From contig CALKAL010000041.1 in the NCBI GenBank assembly GCA_937983065.1, forward strand, positions 1 to 7,133: DNA of 7,133 nt. Direction: 5' to 3'. The position numbers and the translations under genes are program-made. This document shows positions 1-6,388 of this stretch, piece by piece (positions within the stretch are counted from its first letter, which is position 1; each line of letters begins with the position of its first letter). The DNA comes from an uncultured Bacillaceae bacterium (GTDB taxonomy: Bacteria; Bacillota; Bacilli; Bacillales; Alkalibacillaceae). The notes under the pieces are model-generated. The model worked only from the letters and a program-made list of their open reading frames with translations. It was not told the origin of the DNA and ran no database searches.

Positions 1-23
1 TTGTTCCTGAGACCTAAAAACGA

Positions 24-62
24 AAAACTACCTTATTTATTGAATCTAAATAAGGCAGTTTT
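24..62 (-). terminator. Intrinsic terminator after glpX
   Basis: Three bases past the glpX stop the minus strand can form a 16-bp stem (arms 47-62 and 24-39) with a 7-base loop. It is followed by TTTTTCGTTTTT at 23-16. The single non-Watson-Crick position (30/56) is a G-U wobble in minus-strand RNA but an A-C mismatch in plus-strand RNA, which supports use in the minus direction. It most likely ends the multigene transcript before the next gene, which is rho in relatives. Confidence 0.88.
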
Positions 63-65
63 ATT

Positions 66-1028
66 TTACATCACTAAATTCGGTTTTGTATTTAGGCTGT
101 GGGTTCCTTGAATGAATCGGACTGTGCCTGATTTTGCACGCATAACAATCGTTTCTGTCGTTGCGGTTTGGCCTTTAAATTGGACACCTTTTAACAGCTC
201 GCCATCAGTAATTCCTGTCGCTGCAAAAATCGCATCGTTTCCTCCGCATAAGTCGTCCATTTTTAATACTTTATTAACATCTTCAATGCCCATTTGATGA
301 CAACGTTCAATTTGCTCATCATTTTGTGGCATGAGACGGCCTTGGATTTCTCCGCCTAAACATTTCAAACCGATTGCAGCTAAAACACCTTCTGGGGCGC
401 CACCGATACCGAACAAAATATCGACACCTGTTTTATCGAAAGCTGTATTAATCGCTGCGGCCACATCCCCGTCTTGAATGAGTTTAATTCGTGCTCCCGC
501 TGCTCTAATATCTGCAATAAGCTGATCATGTCGAGGCCGGTTTAAAACGGTGGCAACGACATCTTCAATCTGTTTATTTTTAGCTTTTGCAACGGCTTGT
601 AAATTTTCTTTTACAGGAGCGTTTAAGTCAATTTTTCCTACCGCTTCAGGTCCGACAGCAACTTTCTCCATATACATATCCGGCGCATGTAACACTTTAC
701 CATGATCAGCAATTCCAACGACTGTCAGTGCATTCCAAGAGCCTTGAGCTACGATATTCGTACCTTCAACGGGATCAACAGCGATATCGACTAACGGACC
801 ACTACCTGTCCCAAGCTTTTCTCCTATGTATAACATCGGCGCTTCATCCATCTCGCCTTCTCCAATAACGACAGTTCCTTGCATTGGAATCGTGTTGAAA
901 AATGAGCGCATCGCTTTTGTTGCAGCGTCGTCCGCTTCGTTTTTCATACCGCGACCCATCCAGCGAGCAGAAGCCAAGGCTGCGGCTTCTGTCACGCGTA
1001 CGATTTCCATTGACAAACTTCTTTCCAT
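66..1028 (-). CDS. glpX: Fructose-1,6-bisphosphatase, class II (GlpX)
   Basis: This enzyme hydrolyses fructose-1,6-bisphosphate to fructose-6-phosphate in gluconeogenesis, in the cytosol. The protein has 320 residues, the usual length, and starts MERSLSMEIVRVTEAAALAS as in Bacillus GlpX. The metal and substrate residues of the family are visible at their usual positions: Asp33 in EADDAA, Glu57 in GEGEMDEAP, Asp85-Pro-Val-Glu88-Gly-Thr90, Tyr119, Arg164 and Arg166 in NRPRH, Asp186 and Asp188 in QDGDV, and Glu213 in GAPEG. The ATG is preceded by AGGGGGA ten bases upstream. Only 22 bases separate it from murAB and there is no terminator between them, so the two genes are almost certainly cotranscribed. 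A strong terminator follows directly. It opposes the upstream fbaA in the glycolysis/gluconeogenesis pair. No anomaly was seen. Confidence 0.96.
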   Translation of the reverse strand: MERSLSMEIVRVTEAAALASARWMGRGMKNEADDAATKAMRSFFNTIPMQGTVVIGEGEMDEAPMLYIGEKLGTGSGPLVDIAVDPVEGTNIVAQGSWNALTVVGIADHGKVLHAPDMYMEKVAVGPEAVGKIDLNAPVKENLQAVAKAKNKQIEDVVATVLNRPRHDQLIADIRAAGARIKLIQDGDVAAAINTAFDKTGVDILFGIGGAPEGVLAAIGLKCLGGEIQGRLMPQNDEQIERCHQMGIEDVNKVLKMDDLCGGNDAIFAATGITDGELLKGVQFKGQTATTETIVMRAKSGTVRFIQGTHSLNTKPNLVM

Positions 1029-1050
1029 GTTTCGTCTTCCCCCTAGTTTG

Positions 1051-2337
1051 TTACACGTTTTGAAAATGGTTTATTTCTTCATCGCTTAAATTTTCACGCC
1101 AAATATTTGCGCCGAGATTCGATAATTTGTCCGTTAAATTCGCATAGCCCCGGTCAATATGTTCTAAACCGACGATCTCAGTAATTCCACTCGCGACTAA
1201 TCCACTTAATGCCAGGGCGGCCCCTGCGCGTAAATCCGTCGCTTTCACTTTTGCTGCTTGTAATTCAATCGCTCCAGTAATAACTGCGGAGCTTCCTTCA
1301 ACTTTAATATTCGCATTCATTCGTCTTAATTCATCGACATGCTTAAAACGGGATTGGTAAATCGTATCTGTTACGATGCCTGTACCATTCGCTTGCGTTA
1401 AAAGAGCGGTAAACGGTTGTTGTAAATCAGTTGGAAAGCCTGGGTACACTAACGTCTTAATGTCGACACTTTGTAATGGCTGATTTTGTTTCACTAAAAG
1501 CCGCTCGTCTTCTTCCTCAACGTAAACGCCCATTTCCCGAAGTTTAGCCGTTAACGATTCTAAATGGGTTGGGATGACGTTATCAATGATGACTTCTTCA
1601 CCCATGGCAGCTGCCATAATCGTGTACGTGCCTGCTTCGATTCTGTCAGGGATGATCGTATGACGGCAGCCGTGCAATTCATCGACCCCTTCAATTCGAA
1701 TAACATCAGTACCGGCACCTTTAATGTTCGCACCCATACTGTTTAAAAGGGTTGCCACATCGATAATTTCCGGTTCCTTTGCTGCATTTTCGATAATCGT
1801 TTTTCCTTTTGCTTTAACAGCCGCAAGCATTATATTAATCGTCGCACCAACACTGACGACGTCTAAATAAATTTTAGCTCCTTTTAACTCATCGGCTCGT
1901 AAATAAATCGCACCTTGCTCATTCGTAACTGTTGCGCCCAATGCTTCAAAGCCTTTTATATGCTGATCAATCGGGCGGGGTCCTAAATTACAACCACCTG
2001 GCATACCGATGACTGCTTTTTTAAAACGACCGAGCATAGCACCCATAAAATAATAAGATGCCCGCAATTTTTTCACTTTACCGTTCGGGAGTGGCATTGA
2101 GACCATATTTGTTGAATCAATTGTCACACTACTGCCTTCTTGGAAAACCGTTCCTCCGATATCTCCGAGTAAACCCTTTAACGTTTGAATATCGGAAATG
2201 TCTGGTAGATCCTCTAAAATGACGACATCTTCAGCTAAAATCGTAGCCGGGAGTAGTGCTACAGCGCTGTTTTTCGCACCGCTTATCCGAACCGTTCCGC
2301 GTAAACGTCTTCCACCTTCGATTAATAATTTTTCCAT
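1051..2337 (-). CDS. murAB: UDP-N-acetylglucosamine 1-carboxyvinyltransferase (MurA family, MurAB/MurZ type)
   Basis: It transfers enolpyruvate from PEP to UDP-GlcNAc, the first committed step of peptidoglycan precursor synthesis, in the cytosol. The protein has 428 residues. Visible active-site elements are Lys22-Asn23 (GAKNSA), Arg92 (LRASYYF), the catalytic and fosfomycin-binding Cys116 (MPGGCNLGPRPID), Asp304 (GFPTDLQQP), Asp368 (ATDLRAG) and Arg396 (IDRGY). Because the residue is Cys and not Asp, the enzyme is expected to be fosfomycin-sensitive. Low-GC Gram-positives usually have two MurA paralogues; the location between tal and glpX identifies this one as the MurAB/MurZ copy. The chosen ATG has AGAGGGG (2346-2352) eight bases upstream and gives the family N-terminus MEKLLIEGG; an in-frame extension up to 2388 has no family counterpart. 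It lies 55 bases after tal and 22 before glpX. Confidence 0.95.
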   Translation of the reverse strand: MEKLLIEGGRRLRGTVRISGAKNSAVALLPATILAEDVVILEDLPDISDIQTLKGLLGDIGGTVFQEGSSVTIDSTNMVSMPLPNGKVKKLRASYYFMGAMLGRFKKAVIGMPGGCNLGPRPIDQHIKGFEALGATVTNEQGAIYLRADELKGAKIYLDVVSVGATINIMLAAVKAKGKTIIENAAKEPEIIDVATLLNSMGANIKGAGTDVIRIEGVDELHGCRHTIIPDRIEAGTYTIMAAAMGEEVIIDNVIPTHLESLTAKLREMGVYVEEEDERLLVKQNQPLQSVDIKTLVYPGFPTDLQQPFTALLTQANGTGIVTDTIYQSRFKHVDELRRMNANIKVEGSSAVITGAIELQAAKVKATDLRAGAALALSGLVASGITEIVGLEHIDRGYANLTDKLSNLGANIWRENLSDEEINHFQNV

Positions 2338-2353
2338 AAATAATACCCCTCTA

Positions 2354-2385
2354 ATTTTTTCGTTACTTTTATTATGCGAAAAAAT
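2354..2385 (-). repeat. 9-bp inverted repeat between tal and murAB
   Basis: ATTTTTTCG (2354-2362) and CGAAAAAAT (2377-2385) are perfect inverted copies separated by 14 bases, in the 55-base tal-murAB gap. The stem is AT-rich and lacks a following U-run, so it is not a convincing terminator. It could be an RNA processing or stability hairpin, or chance in AT-rich sequence. Confidence 0.4.
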
Positions 2386-2392
2386 CATTAAA

Positions 2393-3043
2393 TCATGCTT
2401 CGTTCGCTCGTTTCCAGTCTTGTAAAAACTTTTCGATTCCTTGATCCGTTAAAGGGTGCTTCACTAATTGTTGAATAACGTTAAATGGAATCGTTGCAAT
2501 ATGTGCACCATTTAAAGCAGCTTCTGTCACGTGCATCGGATGTCGAACACTCGCTGCAATAATTTCTGTATCAATACCGTGAAGATCAAAAATTTCAGCA
2601 ATATCGTTAATAAGCTGCATACCGTTATGGCCGATATCATCGAGTCGGCCTAAAAATGGCGATACGTAAGTTGCACCAGCTCTTGCCGCAAGTAAAGCTT
2701 GGTTCGCTGAAAAGACGAGGGTCACATTCGTTTTAACCCCTTTATCAGTTAGCGCTTTACATGCCTTTAATCCTTCCATCGTCATCGGTAATTTAATCGT
2801 TATATTTGGTGCAATTTTAAATAATTCCTCCGCTTCTTCCATCATCCCATTAAAATCTTCGGCGATGACTTCCGCACTCACGGAGCCTTCTGTAACAATT
2901 GACGTAATTTCCTTTAATCGGTCATGAAAAGAGACATTTTCTTTAGCGACTAAAGATGGATTCGTTGTCACTCCTGCTAAAATACCTAAATCAAATGCTT
3001 CTTTTATTTCATCTATATTAGCTGAATCGATAAAAAATTTCAT
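2393..3043 (-). CDS. tal: Small (FSA-like) transaldolase
   Basis: This is a Schiff-base aldolase of the short transaldolase/fructose-6-phosphate aldolase family. In Bacillus the protein at this locus (YwjH/Tal) is assigned to the non-oxidative pentose phosphate pathway. The protein has 216 residues, typical of the family. Visible motifs are MKFFIDSANIDEI at the N-terminus, GVTTNPSLVAKE (residues 24-35), the Schiff-base Lys84 in ITIKLPMT, the signature TNVTLVFSANQALLAARAGA (105-124), and YVSPFLGRLDD (126-136). The ATG at 3043 has TTGGAGG (3051-3057) seven bases upstream; an in-frame extension to 3085 runs back into the terminator-like hairpin and is rejected. Sequence alone cannot tell true transaldolase from fructose-6-phosphate aldolase activity. 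It sits between fbaA and murAB in the same orientation. Confidence 0.93.
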   Translation of the reverse strand: MKFFIDSANIDEIKEAFDLGILAGVTTNPSLVAKENVSFHDRLKEITSIVTEGSVSAEVIAEDFNGMMEEAEELFKIAPNITIKLPMTMEGLKACKALTDKGVKTNVTLVFSANQALLAARAGATYVSPFLGRLDDIGHNGMQLINDIAEIFDLHGIDTEIIAASVRHPMHVTEAALNGAHIATIPFNVIQQLVKHPLTDQGIEKFLQDWKRANEA

Positions 3044-3075
3044 GAATAAACCTCCAAGTTTGTAATAAAAATACG

Positions 3076-3106
3076 AAAAGGCCAACCCGAATAATGAGGA
3101 TTAGCC
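3076..3106 (-). terminator. Terminator or attenuator between fbaA and tal
   Basis: The minus strand can form a 9-bp stem, GGCUAAUCC (3106-3098) with GGGUUGGCC (3088-3080), using two G-U pairs and a 9-base loop. TTTTCGTATTTTT follows. It begins 11 bases past the fbaA stop. It probably ends much of the fbaA transcript while letting some polymerase continue into tal. No separate strong tal promoter was seen in the 74-base gap. Confidence 0.75.
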
Positions 3107-3117
3107 ATTTTTTTCTT

Positions 3118-3981
3118 TTAAGCTTTATTTGAAGAGCCGAACTCTCGCATTTTTCCGATTACTGTTTCTTTAATTTTATCCCGGCTCGGACCTAAATATT
3201 TCCGTGGATCGTATAGTTCAGGTTTTTCTTCTAAAACTTCACGAACGACCTTCGCTTGGGCAATTTGGTTTTCTGTATTCACATTAATTTTTGCCGTTCC
3301 AAACGAAATAGCTCGTTGAATATCTTTTGTCGGAATACCAGTTCCACCGTGTAAAACGAGGGGGACACCTGTTAATTGTTGAATTTCTTCCATTTGTTTG
3401 AAGCCTAAATTTGGCTCGCCTTTATATGGACCATGAACGGATCCTAATGCTGGCGCGAAACAGTCTACATTCGTTTCCCTAACTAACTGTTCACATTCAG
3501 CAGGTACCGCATACATCGCTTCTGCATCATCGACGACGAGATCATCTTCTTCCCCACCGATGCGCCCGAGCTCTGCTTCAACGGAAACACCGTGAATATG
3601 TGCTAGCTCAACGACTTTTTTCGTTAAAGCGATATTTTCTTCTAACGGTAAATGTGACCCGTCAATCATCACCGACGTAAACCCAGCGTGAATCGCTTGT
3701 GCACAGGCTTCAAAGCTTGAGCCATGATCTAAATGAATAGCAACTGGAACTGTCGTATTGTATGATTCCATTAACGATTCAATCATACTGACAGCGACGT
3801 TAAATCCACCACAATATTTCGCTGCTCCTTCTGAAACACCGATAATGACTGGCGATTTTTCTTCTTCAGCTGCTTGCAAAATGGCTTGAACATACTCTAA
3901 ATTGTTCATGTTAAATTGTCCGACTGCATATCTTTCTTCATTCGCTTTAATTAACATGTCTCTCATTGATACTAATGGCAC
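3118..3981 (-). CDS. fbaA: Fructose-bisphosphate aldolase, class II
   Basis: It interconverts fructose-1,6-bisphosphate with dihydroxyacetone phosphate and glyceraldehyde-3-phosphate; it is a zinc enzyme of glycolysis and gluconeogenesis in the cytosol. The protein has 287 residues; B. subtilis FbaA has 285. Key residues are Asp85 and zinc ligand His86 in HLDHGSS, Glu136 in VEAELG, zinc ligand His183 in GSVHGPYKGEP, zinc ligand His211 in LVLHGGTGIP, and the phosphate-binding INVNTENQI (232-240). The start is a GTG giving MPLVSM, the family N-terminus, with AAAGGAGG eight bases upstream. A longer in-frame reading from 4035 would add 18 unrelated residues across the ribosome-binding site and is rejected. 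The gene follows spo0F after 87 bases with no terminator between them, and a terminator-like hairpin lies downstream. Confidence 0.96.
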   Translation of the reverse strand: MPLVSMRDMLIKANEERYAVGQFNMNNLEYVQAILQAAEEEKSPVIIGVSEGAAKYCGGFNVAVSMIESLMESYNTTVPVAIHLDHGSSFEACAQAIHAGFTSVMIDGSHLPLEENIALTKKVVELAHIHGVSVEAELGRIGGEEDDLVVDDAEAMYAVPAECEQLVRETNVDCFAPALGSVHGPYKGEPNLGFKQMEEIQQLTGVPLVLHGGTGIPTKDIQRAISFGTAKINVNTENQIAQAKVVREVLEEKPELYDPRKYLGPSRDKIKETVIGKMREFGSSNKA

Positions 3982-3989
3982 AACTGGTT

Positions 3990-3997
3990 CCTCCTTT
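3990..3997 (-). promoter_or_regulatory. fbaA ribosome binding site
   Basis: AAAGGAGG, a near-perfect Shine-Dalgarno sequence, ends eight bases before the GTG at 3981. This decides the start against the upstream in-frame ATG codons. Confidence 0.9.
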
Positions 3998-4034
3998 AAG
4001 TCAATTACGAATAGCATTAACATAAATAGACACA

Positions 4035-4043
4035 TTTATAGCA
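4035..4043 (-). promoter_or_regulatory. Possible extended -10 promoter for fbaA
   Basis: The minus strand reads TGC-TATAAA, an extended -10 (TGn) with five of six matches to TATAAT, about 50 bases before the fbaA start and just past the spo0F stop. The matching -35 region is poor. An alternative pair, TTGCGA-N17-TATGCT, overlaps it. Separate transcription of fbaA would be reasonable for an abundant glycolytic enzyme, but this is a pattern match only. Confidence 0.35.
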
Positions 4044-4068
4044 TACCAATTGCACCCTTGTTTCGCAA

Positions 4069-4446
4069 CTAAGCTTTAATGACTTTTTGGGAGATTTTTT
4101 TTAGAATATGTTGTACATCTTCTACACTGAACGGTTTTTCTAAAAATAAGTCAACTTGTAGGTCCGTAAAGTATTGTTTAATTTCTGATGCTGCACGCCC
4201 ACTCATCACAACAGTCGGAATAAAAATTTGTTGTTTTTGCAGGCTTTTCAGAAGCTGATCACCACTAACATTGCCGATCATAAAATCGACAAAAAGAACA
4301 TCAGGCTTCGCGTTTTGAACCGCTTCGATTGCTTGATCAACTTCCTCATATGATTGAACATCATATCCTAATTGTTTCATCACTTCAGTTAATAGTAAGC
4401 GAATACCTATCTCATCTTCCACGATGTAGATTTTTTGTATATCCAT
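4069..4446 (-). CDS. spo0F: Spo0F-like single-domain response regulator (divergent)
   Basis: Spo0F is the phosphotransfer intermediate of the sporulation phosphorelay: it takes phosphate from sensor kinases and passes it to Spo0B. This 125-residue protein is one receiver domain with no output domain and aligns with B. subtilis Spo0F without gaps. It keeps the acidic pocket Glu10-Asp11, phosphoacceptor Asp54, Ser82 (Thr in B. subtilis), Lys104 and Pro105-Phe106, plus GIRxLLxEV (14-22) on the helix that docks Spo0B and kinases. By hand alignment to the remembered B. subtilis protein only about a quarter of positions match. Lys56 is Met, Pro58 is Gly and Tyr84 is Arg. The start at 4446 has AAGGTGA eight bases upstream; an in-frame GTG at 4458 lies inside that site. 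The assignment as Spo0F rests on location and helix 1. A different receiver protein in the spo0F position is the alternative. Confidence 0.8.
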   Translation of the reverse strand: MDIQKIYIVEDEIGIRLLLTEVMKQLGYDVQSYEEVDQAIEAVQNAKPDVLFVDFMIGNVSGDQLLKSLQKQQIFIPTVVMSGRAASEIKQYFTDLQVDLFLEKPFSVEDVQHILKKISQKVIKA

Positions 4447-4454
4447 GAAAAAAA

Positions 4455-4461
4455 TCACCTT
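4455..4461 (-). promoter_or_regulatory. spo0F ribosome binding site
   Basis: AAGGTGA lies eight bases before the ATG at 4446. It overlaps the in-frame GTG at 4458, so translation should begin at 4446. Confidence 0.8.
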
Positions 4462-4484
4462 CTCGTATTCCTACCTCTATTAAA

Positions 4485-4513
4485 ACTGTATGCGATAAAA
4501 AAACAAATATCAA
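4485..4513 (-). promoter_or_regulatory. Possible sigma-A promoter for spo0F
   Basis: The minus strand reads TTGATA (4513-4508), 17 bases, TACAGT (4490-4485), about 40 bases before the spo0F start. The -35 matches the consensus at five of six positions and the -10 at four of six. No intrinsic terminator is visible between pyrG and spo0F, so read-through from pyrG is also possible. A convincing sigma-H promoter was not found. Confidence 0.4.
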
Positions 4514-4553
4514 TGTTTTATTTTGTCTAATTGTGGGAAATTGTAAGTTCTTT

Positions 4554-6155
4554 TCACTTTTTCGTGTAACTTAGCGCATTTCCAACAAAGTTTTTAAATA
4601 GAGGGTGCGGCCGATTTGGACGTGATTTGAACTGTGGATGAAAAGATACAGCAACAAACCACGGGTGATTGTCTAATTCTAACATTTCAACTAACGCGCC
4701 ATCTTTACTTTTGGCTGAAAAATTCATGCCGTTTTCCTCAAATAGGTGCAAATAATCATTATTTAATCCGTAACGGTGGCGAAAACGTTCACTAATTTCG
4801 TTCGTTTCATATGCTTCATATGCTTTCGTCCCTTTTTCAAGTTGACACGGATATGCTCCTAAACGGTATGAGCCGACTTGATATTTTTCTTTTTCACCGT
4901 GAAGTAAATGTACGATTGGATCCTTTGTATGCACGTCAAATTCCGTTGAATGCGCTCCTTTTAAGTTTAAAACGTTCCGGGCGTATTCAACTGCGGCTAA
5001 CTGCATCCCTAATGAAATCCCGAAAAACGGAATATTCTTTTCCCGAGCATAACGAATAGCGGTGATTTTCCCATCAATCCCTTCACTTCCATATCCACCA
5101 GGGACGATGATGCCATCAACACCGTTTAACATTGCAACTACATTTTCGTCATTTAGCTCTTTTGAATGAACCCATTTAATTTTCACTTCTGTAAAATGGG
5201 CATAGCCAGCATGTTTTAACGATTCAACAATGGAAATATACGCATCTTGTAATGAAACATATTTTCCGACAAGGGCAATCGTCACGCTATCTTTTAGGCT
5301 TTTCACTCGCTCGATTAACCCTTCCCAATCCGCCATATCCGCTTCATCACATTCAATATTAAAATGACGGCAAGCTAATTCATCTAAACCTTGACGTTTC
5401 ATTTCTAACGTAATTTCATAAATAATATCAAAATCTCTCGCTTCAATAACCGCTTCCTCATTAATGTCACAGAAAAGAGCAATTTTTTCTTTCATCGATT
5501 GGCTAATCGGTCTCTCTGTGCGTAAAACAATGACATCTGGCTGAATTCCGATTGAGCGCAATTCTTTAACCGAGTGTTGCGTCGGTTTTGTTTTTAACTC
5601 CCCAGCTGCACTTATGTAAGGGACGAGGGTGCAATGAATATACATGACATTATCCCGACCGACTTCATGCTTAAGCTGGCGAATTGCTTCTAAAAAAGGA
5701 AGCCCTTCAATATCGCCAACCGTTCCACCGATTTCAGTAATGACGACATCCGCATTCGTCTCTTCCCCAGCTTTATACACTTGCTCTTTAATTTCATTCG
5801 TAATGTGAGGGATCACTTGAACTGTTGCCCCTGAATATTCGCCTTGACGTTCCTTTTGAATAACGGTCGCGTACACTTTTCCCGTCGTAATATTACTATA
5901 TTTATTTAAATCAATATCGATAAATCGTTCATAATGTCCTAAATCTAAATCCGTTTCCGCCCCATCTTCAGTTACAAAAACTTCCCCATGCTGATAAGGA
6001 CTCATCGTACCTGGATCAACGTTTAAATACGGATCGAATTTTTGAATCGTCACGTTTAAACCGCGATTTTTTAGTAGTCTTCCGAGAGATGCTGCTGTAA
6101 TCCCTTTTCCTAATGATGATACGACACCGCCCGTTACAAAAATATACTTTGCCAT
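4554..6155 (-). CDS. pyrG: CTP synthase with a substituted glutaminase active site
   Basis: CTP synthase makes CTP from UTP, ATP and a nitrogen donor. The normal enzyme takes ammonia from glutamine in a C-terminal class I amidotransferase domain and channels it to the N-terminal synthetase. The protein has 533 residues, full length. The synthetase half (about 1-266) is canonical: GGVVSSLGKG with Lys17, NVDPGTMSPYQHGEVFVTED, Asp71, Glu141 in EIGGTVGD, and KTKPTQ (188-193) for UTP. In the amidotransferase half (about 290-533) the catalytic Cys is Ser381 (FGISLGMQ, codon TCA) and the catalytic Glu is Gln508 (FHPQF, codon CAG); only His506 of the triad remains. GGYGSEG, GSYRLG and RFRHRYG also differ from the usual GGFGxRG, GTxRLG and RHRHRYE. 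Glu405 and Arg461, which bind glutamine in the family, are kept. The frame is intact. I infer ammonia-dependent activity. Regulation is probably by the CTP-sensing leader upstream. Confidence 0.95.
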   Translation of the reverse strand: MAKYIFVTGGVVSSLGKGITAASLGRLLKNRGLNVTIQKFDPYLNVDPGTMSPYQHGEVFVTEDGAETDLDLGHYERFIDIDLNKYSNITTGKVYATVIQKERQGEYSGATVQVIPHITNEIKEQVYKAGEETNADVVITEIGGTVGDIEGLPFLEAIRQLKHEVGRDNVMYIHCTLVPYISAAGELKTKPTQHSVKELRSIGIQPDVIVLRTERPISQSMKEKIALFCDINEEAVIEARDFDIIYEITLEMKRQGLDELACRHFNIECDEADMADWEGLIERVKSLKDSVTIALVGKYVSLQDAYISIVESLKHAGYAHFTEVKIKWVHSKELNDENVVAMLNGVDGIIVPGGYGSEGIDGKITAIRYAREKNIPFFGISLGMQLAAVEYARNVLNLKGAHSTEFDVHTKDPIVHLLHGEKEKYQVGSYRLGAYPCQLEKGTKAYEAYETNEISERFRHRYGLNNDYLHLFEENGMNFSAKSKDGALVEMLELDNHPWFVAVSFHPQFKSRPNRPHPLFKNFVGNALSYTKK

Positions 6156-6199
6156 CGTCTTCCTGCCTTTCTTACATGTTCATAATTAAATGTGCTCAT
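6134..6199 (-). other. Possible short upstream ORF overlapping the pyrG start
   Basis: An ATG at 6199, with AGAGG six bases before it, opens a 21-codon frame (start MSTFNYEHVRKAG) that runs over the pyrG ribosome-binding site. It stops with TAA eight codons into pyrG, in another frame. It resembles no known leader peptide that I recognise. It could couple or compete with pyrG translation, or be chance. Confidence 0.2.
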
Positions 6200-6299
6200 C
6201 CTCAACCTCTAAATTTTTTATGAGGAAAACTTTCAATGTTAAAACCTTATTCTTTACGAATACCCTATTTCAAATCCATTTAGTCTTTTTAATAATTAA

Positions 6300-6378
6300 C
6301 TCTTTAAAAATGCCCAATAAAATATAAAAAAAGCCCCCGAACTTTTGTCGGGAGCTTCGCTTTACATTTTTTAAAGAG
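6300..6378 (-). repeat. Inverted repeat enclosing the pyrG attenuator terminator
   Basis: On the minus strand CTCTTTAAAAAATG (6378-6365), directly after the expected GGG transcript start, is complementary to CATTTTTAAAGAG (6312-6300), located after the terminator T-run. This gives 13 pairs with one bulged A. In read-through RNA the 5' end could form an outer stem around the terminator hairpin. Confidence 0.6.
6326..6356 (-). terminator. Intrinsic terminator in the pyrG leader (attenuator)
   Basis: The minus strand forms AGCUCCCGA (6356-6348) paired with UCGGGGGCU (6340-6332), nine pairs with one U-G, and a 7-base loop. A U-run and further AU-rich sequence follow (6331 downwards). It begins 25 bases after the predicted transcript start. 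It lies about 70 bases past the rpoE stop and no other terminator is seen there, so it probably also ends rpoE transcripts. Confidence 0.9.
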
Positions 6379-6381
6379 CCC
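6326..6381 (-). promoter_or_regulatory. pyrG leader, CTP-sensing reiterative-transcription attenuator
   Basis: The predicted transcript starts at 6381 as GGGCUCUUUAAAAAAUG and runs into a terminator whose 5' arm contains GCUCCC. This matches the established B. subtilis pyrG system: when CTP is scarce, polymerase stalls before the first C and adds extra G residues. The lengthened G tract then pairs with the pyrimidine-rich 5' arm of the terminator and prevents termination. No regulatory protein is needed. The start site and G addition here are inferred from the match. Confidence 0.78.
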
Positions 6382-6388
6382 ACATAGT

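Noticed and set aside
826..1089. Plus-strand open frames within glpX, murAB and pyrG (for example 112-297, 587-868, 1564-1746, 2198-2425, 4811-5059)
   Set aside because: They lie antisense to well-identified conserved genes, have no convincing ribosome-binding sites, and encode no recognisable protein.
4524..4530. TGTCTAA on the plus strand upstream of spo0F, one mismatch from the Spo0A box TGTCGAA
   Set aside because: A single seven-base near match in AT-rich DNA is expected by chance, and no accompanying sigma-H promoter or second box was found.
4069..4553. Possible terminators after pyrG and after spo0F
   Set aside because: No GC-containing stem with a U-run was found in 4447-4553 or 3982-4068; only AATT-type palindromes are present.
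5008..5026. Ser381 in PyrG as a sequencing error
   Set aside because: Cys codons TGT/TGC to TCA need two base changes, the surrounding frame is clean, and the other triad residue Glu to Gln is changed about 380 bases away.
6249..6263. Five-bp hairpin TATTC-TTTAC-GAATA in the pyrG leader
   Set aside because: It is too short and AT-rich to support a function.
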